In this document: positions 40,352-44,313 of the stretch, piece after piece
How positions within the stretch are numbered: the stretch's first letter is position 1
Layout of the letters: every line of letters starts with the position of its first letter
DNA from: a virus
Strand: one strand, 5' to 3'
Virus record (IMG/VR): IMGVR_UViG_3300022939_000039
Coordinates: 1 to 44,313 of that record
DNA length: 44,313 nucleotides
Position numbers and translations under genes: made by a program
Notes under the pieces: model-generated
Told to the model about the DNA's origin: nothing
Database searches by the model: none
The model's input: only the letters and a program-made list of their open reading frames with translations

Positions 40352-42190
40352 ATGGCTAATCGTAGAATATCATACACAGAAAGAGATTTCGCAGGGTTAA
40401 GACAGGACCTGGTAAACTATACTCAACAGTATTACCCTGAACTGATTGCTAATTTTAATGATGCATCAATTTATTCTGTGTTTATGGATTTAAATGCTGC
40501 GATTGGTGATAACTTACATTATCACATGGACCGTAGTATTCAAGAAACGGTCTTACAATATGCACAACAAAAATCTTCAATATATAATATAGCCAGAACC
40601 TACGGGTTAAAGATACCTGGTAATAGACCATCAATTGCTTTGGTTGACGTTTCAATTACGGTACCAGCATTGGGTGACCAAGAGGATGAAAGATACTTGG
40701 GTATTATGAGAGCGGGTTCACAATTTATTGGTGCAGGTCAGGTATTTGAAAATCCAAACGACATCGACTTTAGTTCTCAATACAATAGTGATGGTTATCC
40801 AAACAGAACTAAGATTCCTAACTTTGATTCTAACAATAGACTTATTAATTATACTATTACTAAAAGAGAGGTTGTTGTTAATGGTTTAACAAAAACATTT
40901 AAAAAGGTTATCAGTAATAGTGATGTAAGACCATTCTTTGAATTTTTCTTACCTGAGAAAAATGTTATTAGTATTAATGCTATTATTCAAAAAGATGGTA
41001 CTAGTTATCAATCACCACCACTTTATGGTGAATTTATCAATTCACCTGATAAATGGTACGAGGTGGATGCATTGGCTGAGAGTAGAATATTTGTTGAGGA
41101 CCCTACAAAGCCTTCAGACCAACCAGGTATTAAAGTTGGTAAGTACATTGAAACTGAAAACAGGTTCGTATCTGAGTTTACACCTGAGGGGTATTGTAAG
41201 ATTACTTTTGGTGGTGGTACAACAACACCTGAGGAACAACTACAAGAGTTCAGTAGAACAGGGGTACCATTAAGAATTCAAGATTATCAAAATAATATTG
41301 GTTTAGGTGTTACTGTAAAACCAAATACTACGTTGTTTGTACAATATAGAATTGGTGGTGGTAAGTCATCTAATGTTGGTGTAAATGTTATCACTCAATT
41401 TGGTACAACGAGATTTGACGTTAAGGGACCATCAGACACTATCAATCAAAATGTTATTAATAGTTTAAGATGTACAAATGTTACAGCTGCTATTGGTGGT
41501 GGAGACCTACCAACAACTGAGGAGGTACGTAACATGGTTTCCTTTAACTTTGCGGCACAAAAGAGAGCAGTAACTATCAATGATTATAATTCGTTGGTTA
41601 GAACAATGCCGAGTAGATTTGGTGCACCTGCGAAAGCCGCAATTACTGAAGAAGATAATAAAATTAAAATTGAACTATTATCGTATGACCCACAGGGTAA
41701 ATTAACAGATTCAGTTTCAAATACATTAAAACAAAATATTGCCAATTATTTATCACACTATAGAATGATAAATGATTATATTCAGGTGACCACAGCAAAT
41801 GTTATTGATTTAACGTTTGATATTTCTGTGGTTATTGATTCAACACAAAATCAGGGAGAGGTTATCACAAATGTTATTGATGGGGTAAACGATTACTTTA
41901 CACCACAAAAACAACAGTTGGGTACAAATGTAAACATTTCTGATATTAGAAGAATAATTCAAAATATGCCAGGTGTGATTTCATTGGCAGATTTAAAAGT
42001 CTTTAATAATGTGGGGGGTAGGTATTCAAATTCACAAACATCACAAAGATATGTAGACAGTGAAACCAAAGAAATACAGTTAATTGATGACACCATTTAT
42101 GCTGAACCTAATCAGGTATATCAGATAAGATTTATTGAAAGTGATGTCGTTGTTAGGGTGAAGACTTTGTCAAATACTGATTTCTCATAA
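40352..42190 (+). CDS. 6: Baseplate wedge protein gp6-like (baseplate J family)
   Basis: A 612-residue protein corresponding to T4 gp6 (660), the core wedge subunit whose dimers make the inner ring of the baseplate. The N-terminus (ISYTERDFAGLRQDLVNYTQ) and the following FNDASIYSVFMDLNAAIGDN with its long helix are typical of gp6/J proteins. The C-terminal half includes FNFAAQKRAVTINDYNSLVR and the 'P..FGAPAKA' strand, then VNDYFTPQKQQLGTNVNISD with IRRIIQNMPGVISLADLKVF, all conserved elements of baseplate J proteins. It is co-transcribed with gp25, which it holds under the sheath. Confidence 0.93.
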   Translation: MANRRISYTERDFAGLRQDLVNYTQQYYPELIANFNDASIYSVFMDLNAAIGDNLHYHMDRSIQETVLQYAQQKSSIYNIARTYGLKIPGNRPSIALVDVSITVPALGDQEDERYLGIMRAGSQFIGAGQVFENPNDIDFSSQYNSDGYPNRTKIPNFDSNNRLINYTITKREVVVNGLTKTFKKVISNSDVRPFFEFFLPEKNVISINAIIQKDGTSYQSPPLYGEFINSPDKWYEVDALAESRIFVEDPTKPSDQPGIKVGKYIETENRFVSEFTPEGYCKITFGGGTTTPEEQLQEFSRTGVPLRIQDYQNNIGLGVTVKPNTTLFVQYRIGGGKSSNVGVNVITQFGTTRFDVKGPSDTINQNVINSLRCTNVTAAIGGGDLPTTEEVRNMVSFNFAAQKRAVTINDYNSLVRTMPSRFGAPAKAAITEEDNKIKIELLSYDPQGKLTDSVSNTLKQNIANYLSHYRMINDYIQVTTANVIDLTFDISVVIDSTQNQGEVITNVIDGVNDYFTPQKQQLGTNVNISDIRRIIQNMPGVISLADLKVFNNVGGRYSNSQTSQRYVDSETKEIQLIDDTIYAEPNQVYQIRFIESDVVVRVKTLSNTDFS

Positions 42191-42241
42191 ATTACTACCA
42201 TATACTTTTCTTAAAATCAAATTAAAATTAAGATGAATAAC

Positions 42242-42248
42242 TATTTAT
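42242..42248 (+). promoter_or_regulatory. Putative late promoter heptamer before partial baseplate gene
   Basis: TATTTAT lies 14 bases before the ATG at 42263. The 72-base gap after gp6 holds nothing else recognised. Confidence 0.55.
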
Positions 42249-42262
42249 CTTAAAAACTTATT

Positions 42263-44313
42263 ATGCCAAAATCAATCAGAATAAGAACTGAACCTGGTGT
42301 TGATAAAAATATCAATATAAAGATTGACCAAGAGTTTGATTTCTTAGAGATATTGTCTTTAAAGTTAAGACAAGAAGATTTATACACACAATTCTGTGCT
42401 GACTACGGTGTGGTTGTTGGTCGTGTAATTGCCAATGGGGGTGTGGGTATACCAAATGCTCACATATCTATTTTTGTTCCTATTGACCAAATTGATGAGA
42501 ACGACCCTGTTATCTCAACAATATATCCATTTAAATCTCCTGAAAGTAAAAACGAAGACGGGTTTAGGTATAACCTATTACCTTATGAAAATGAGTATTA
42601 TGGTCATACCGCAACAGGTACGTTTCCAACGGATGAGGATGTCTTAACACGAAAAGAAGTTCTTCATGTATATGAAAAGTATTATAAGTATTCAGTAAGA
42701 ACAAATGAATCTGGTGACTTTATGATTGTTGGTGTACCATTGGGTGCACAGAAATTGGTAATGGATTTGGACTTATCTAACATGGGTGAGTTCTCACTTA
42801 GACCTTCAGACCTTATTAGAATGGGTATGGGTGTACCTGCTCAGTTTGATGGTCAACTATTTAAAGCATCTGAAAATATTGATTCACTACCTCAGATTTT
42901 ACACGATGTTAAAGACATTGATGTGTCGTCATTTTGGGGTGCTGATGATGTGTGTGACGTGGGCATCACAAGAGCCGATTTTGATTTAAGAGAGAGAGGT
43001 ATTGAAATATTACCTCACTCGGTGTTTATGGGTTCAATTATATCTTCAAGTGAAGAAGATTTTTTAAAGGCGAGTTGCCGACCTAAAAAAGACACTGGTA
43101 ATCTGTGTGATTTAACTGTAGGTCCTGGTCAGGTTTTAGCGATTAGACAGACTATTGAGGTTGATGAAAATGGTGACCCTGTGTTGGAAGAATATAAATT
43201 AGAAGAGGGTGGTAATGTTATTGATGATAACGGTACTTGGTTAGTAGATTTACCGATGAATCTTAATTATATAACTACAAATGAGTTTGGTGAAAGAGTA
43301 ACTTCTAATGACCCAAGGGTGGGTATACCAACTAAAGCCAAATACAGATTTAAAGTTAAATGGCAGAATGAAGGTGGGTTAGATAATGATATTTTAAGAG
43401 CTAATTACCTAATTCCAAATATTAAAGAACACTGGGATATAGACCCTAGTAGTGATTATGGTAATCAACCTGAAGGTAAGTTTAATAAATCATATGCGTT
43501 TTCTTTAGATTGGAACGATTATGAAGACAAAGCTGCAGCCATAAAATGTGAGGATACATTCTATCAGTTTACCTTTAATAAGGTATATACAACCGCGGCT
43601 CATTTAGACCGTTTTAAATGGGGATTTAATAGACAAAAACATTTAGGTATAAAAAATATAACAGATAGAGATTGTATTACAGAAAATAATAAATTTCCAA
43701 CAAATGAAGCACAAAGAAATTTCGACTTTTTATATTCTTTAATGTCTTTTATTTTGTTAATATTCACACCTGTCATATTATTACTAATTATTGTTGCTCA
43801 CTTCTTATCTTTTATTGCGGAAATAATTATATTTTTTATAAACGCTCTTAGACCGTTAATAAATTTAGTTTATTTTCTTATATGTCCTGCGGTTGCATTT
43901 TTTAGTAAAAAGGTAAAACAAAGCGATTGTAGAGAACCTTTATTACCTGAGAAGGTTGAAAATCCAATAACCAATCTACCATTACCAATGTTAACATATC
44001 CTGATTGTGAGTCGTGTCCTTGTAAGTCAACTGCAAATGGTGGAAGTGCAGTCGGTACCGAAGAAAACCCAAAACCAGTTGAGCAACCTCAAGTTTTAGC
44101 AAGTGACTTGGCAGATTTTAATAATTATTTTAGATATAATGAAATTAAATGTGGTGATAGTGAAGTTGAAGACGAATATTTAGTTCAGGTTTATTCTGGT
44201 TATGAAGAAGGAATACCCGATGGGTTGGATAATGAGTCAGAACCTATATGGTTTAAAACACCTCTATATTATCAAACTAATGAAATGAATAATGTTATCT
44301 CTAATAAATGGAG
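42263..44313 (+). CDS. Large baseplate/tail protein with carboxypeptidase-regulatory-like domain and membrane-spanning segment (3' end outside window)
   Basis: The frame is open from the ATG at 42263 to the window end, 683 complete codons. The start MPKSIRIRTEPGVDKNINIK is followed by a beta-sandwich resembling a carboxypeptidase-regulatory domain (VVVGRVIANGGVGIPNAHIS, about residues 50-75, and SGDFMIVGVPLGAQKLVMDL near 155-175). Residues about 487-548 are strongly hydrophobic, FLYSLMSFILLIFTPVILLL then IIFFINALRPLINLVYFLIC, enough for two membrane helices; such segments are unusual in a virion protein. A Cys cluster (YPDCESCPCK) follows near residue 592. It follows gp25 and gp6, so a baseplate or tail-tip role is likely. 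I know of no T4 equivalent. It may insert in the host membrane. Confidence 0.75.
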   Translation, partial: MPKSIRIRTEPGVDKNINIKIDQEFDFLEILSLKLRQEDLYTQFCADYGVVVGRVIANGGVGIPNAHISIFVPIDQIDENDPVISTIYPFKSPESKNEDGFRYNLLPYENEYYGHTATGTFPTDEDVLTRKEVLHVYEKYYKYSVRTNESGDFMIVGVPLGAQKLVMDLDLSNMGEFSLRPSDLIRMGMGVPAQFDGQLFKASENIDSLPQILHDVKDIDVSSFWGADDVCDVGITRADFDLRERGIEILPHSVFMGSIISSSEEDFLKASCRPKKDTGNLCDLTVGPGQVLAIRQTIEVDENGDPVLEEYKLEEGGNVIDDNGTWLVDLPMNLNYITTNEFGERVTSNDPRVGIPTKAKYRFKVKWQNEGGLDNDILRANYLIPNIKEHWDIDPSSDYGNQPEGKFNKSYAFSLDWNDYEDKAAAIKCEDTFYQFTFNKVYTTAAHLDRFKWGFNRQKHLGIKNITDRDCITENNKFPTNEAQRNFDFLYSLMSFILLIFTPVILLLIIVAHFLSFIAEIIIFFINALRPLINLVYFLICPAVAFFSKKVKQSDCREPLLPEKVENPITNLPLPMLTYPDCESCPCKSTANGGSAVGTEENPKPVEQPQVLASDLADFNNYFRYNEIKCGDSEVEDEYLVQVYSGYEEGIPDGLDNESEPIWFKTPLYYQTNEMNNVISNKW

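Noticed and set aside
42429-42989. Short plus-strand ORFs near the right end
   Set aside because: Leu/Met-rich out-of-frame products; the real frame begins at 42263 and stays open to the window end with a beta-rich baseplate-like sequence.
1-44313. tRNA genes, CRISPR arrays, integrase, transposons, diversity-generating retroelement
   Set aside because: No cloverleaf, no regularly spaced repeats, no transposase or reverse transcriptase motifs and no template/variable repeat pair were seen on either strand.

Overview
This window is a contiguous piece of a large, AT-rich, T4-type myovirus (tailed phage with a contractile tail). Nearly every recognisable gene has a T4 counterpart: DNA polymerase gp43, neck proteins gp13/gp14, tail terminator gp15, sheath gp18, tube gp19, baseplate hub gp26, a short gp51-like protein, tape measure, gp53, hub, gp25, gp6, ssDNA-binding gp32, UvsX recombinase, RNase H, gp41 helicase and a class I ribonucleotide reductase. 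The host is inferred to be a marine-type Bacteroidota (flavobacterium-like). Start codons almost never have a Shine-Dalgarno sequence and sit behind A-rich leaders. The reductase is of the kind with an ATP-cone on NrdB, known from the flavobacterium Leeuwenhoekiella. OmpA-like and other wall-directed modules suit a Gram-negative host. No tRNA, CRISPR array, integrase or insertion sequence was seen, and no gene-free stretch exceeds 300 bases.

Layout. 1-1468: end of a glycine-rich tail-tip/adhesin gene and two small tail-fibre or baseplate-periphery genes. 1469-4397: gp43 polymerase behind its own promoter and a leader hairpin. 4366-9223, minus strand: a small virion-type protein, neck protein gp13, a remarkable superoxide dismutase fused to a nuclease-like domain, and an SNF2 helicase. 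9270-10838: gp14-like and gp15-like head-tail connector genes. 10839-10988, minus: a 49-residue probable ribbon-helix-helix protein. 11122-17016: sheath, a 47-residue protein, a HAD phosphatase, tube, gp26 and gp51-like genes. 17042-30793: tape measure and three baseplate genes, two of them giant (1602 and 2192 residues) and carrying an OmpA-like domain and a GH73-like glucosaminidase domain. 30847-31733: two small late-type genes. 31879-39752: replication block gp32-uvsX-rnh-unknown-gp41-nrdB-nrdA. 39884-end: gp25, gp6 and a partial baseplate protein with an unexpected membrane-spanning segment.

Control. Two promoter classes can be read from the sequence. Replication genes (gp43, SNF2 helicase, gp32) lie behind TTGAcA-16/17-TATAAT-like promoters. 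Virion operons lie behind an invariant heptamer TATTTAT, most often 13-15 bases before the start codon; this is the probable late promoter of the phage. By this criterion the dismutase fusion and the HAD phosphatase are late genes, so they may be made to be packaged in the particle. Rho-independent-type terminators follow gp19, the acidic 216-residue protein and nrdA, and other hairpins follow gp18 and gp32.

How it works together. The replication block makes and copies DNA (dNTPs from NrdAB, fork proteins gp43/gp41/gp32, primer removal by RNase H, recombination by UvsX). The late operons build the neck, contractile tail and a baseplate that carries several wall-binding or wall-cutting modules. 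The most unusual cargo is the dismutase-nuclease fusion sitting between neck genes.
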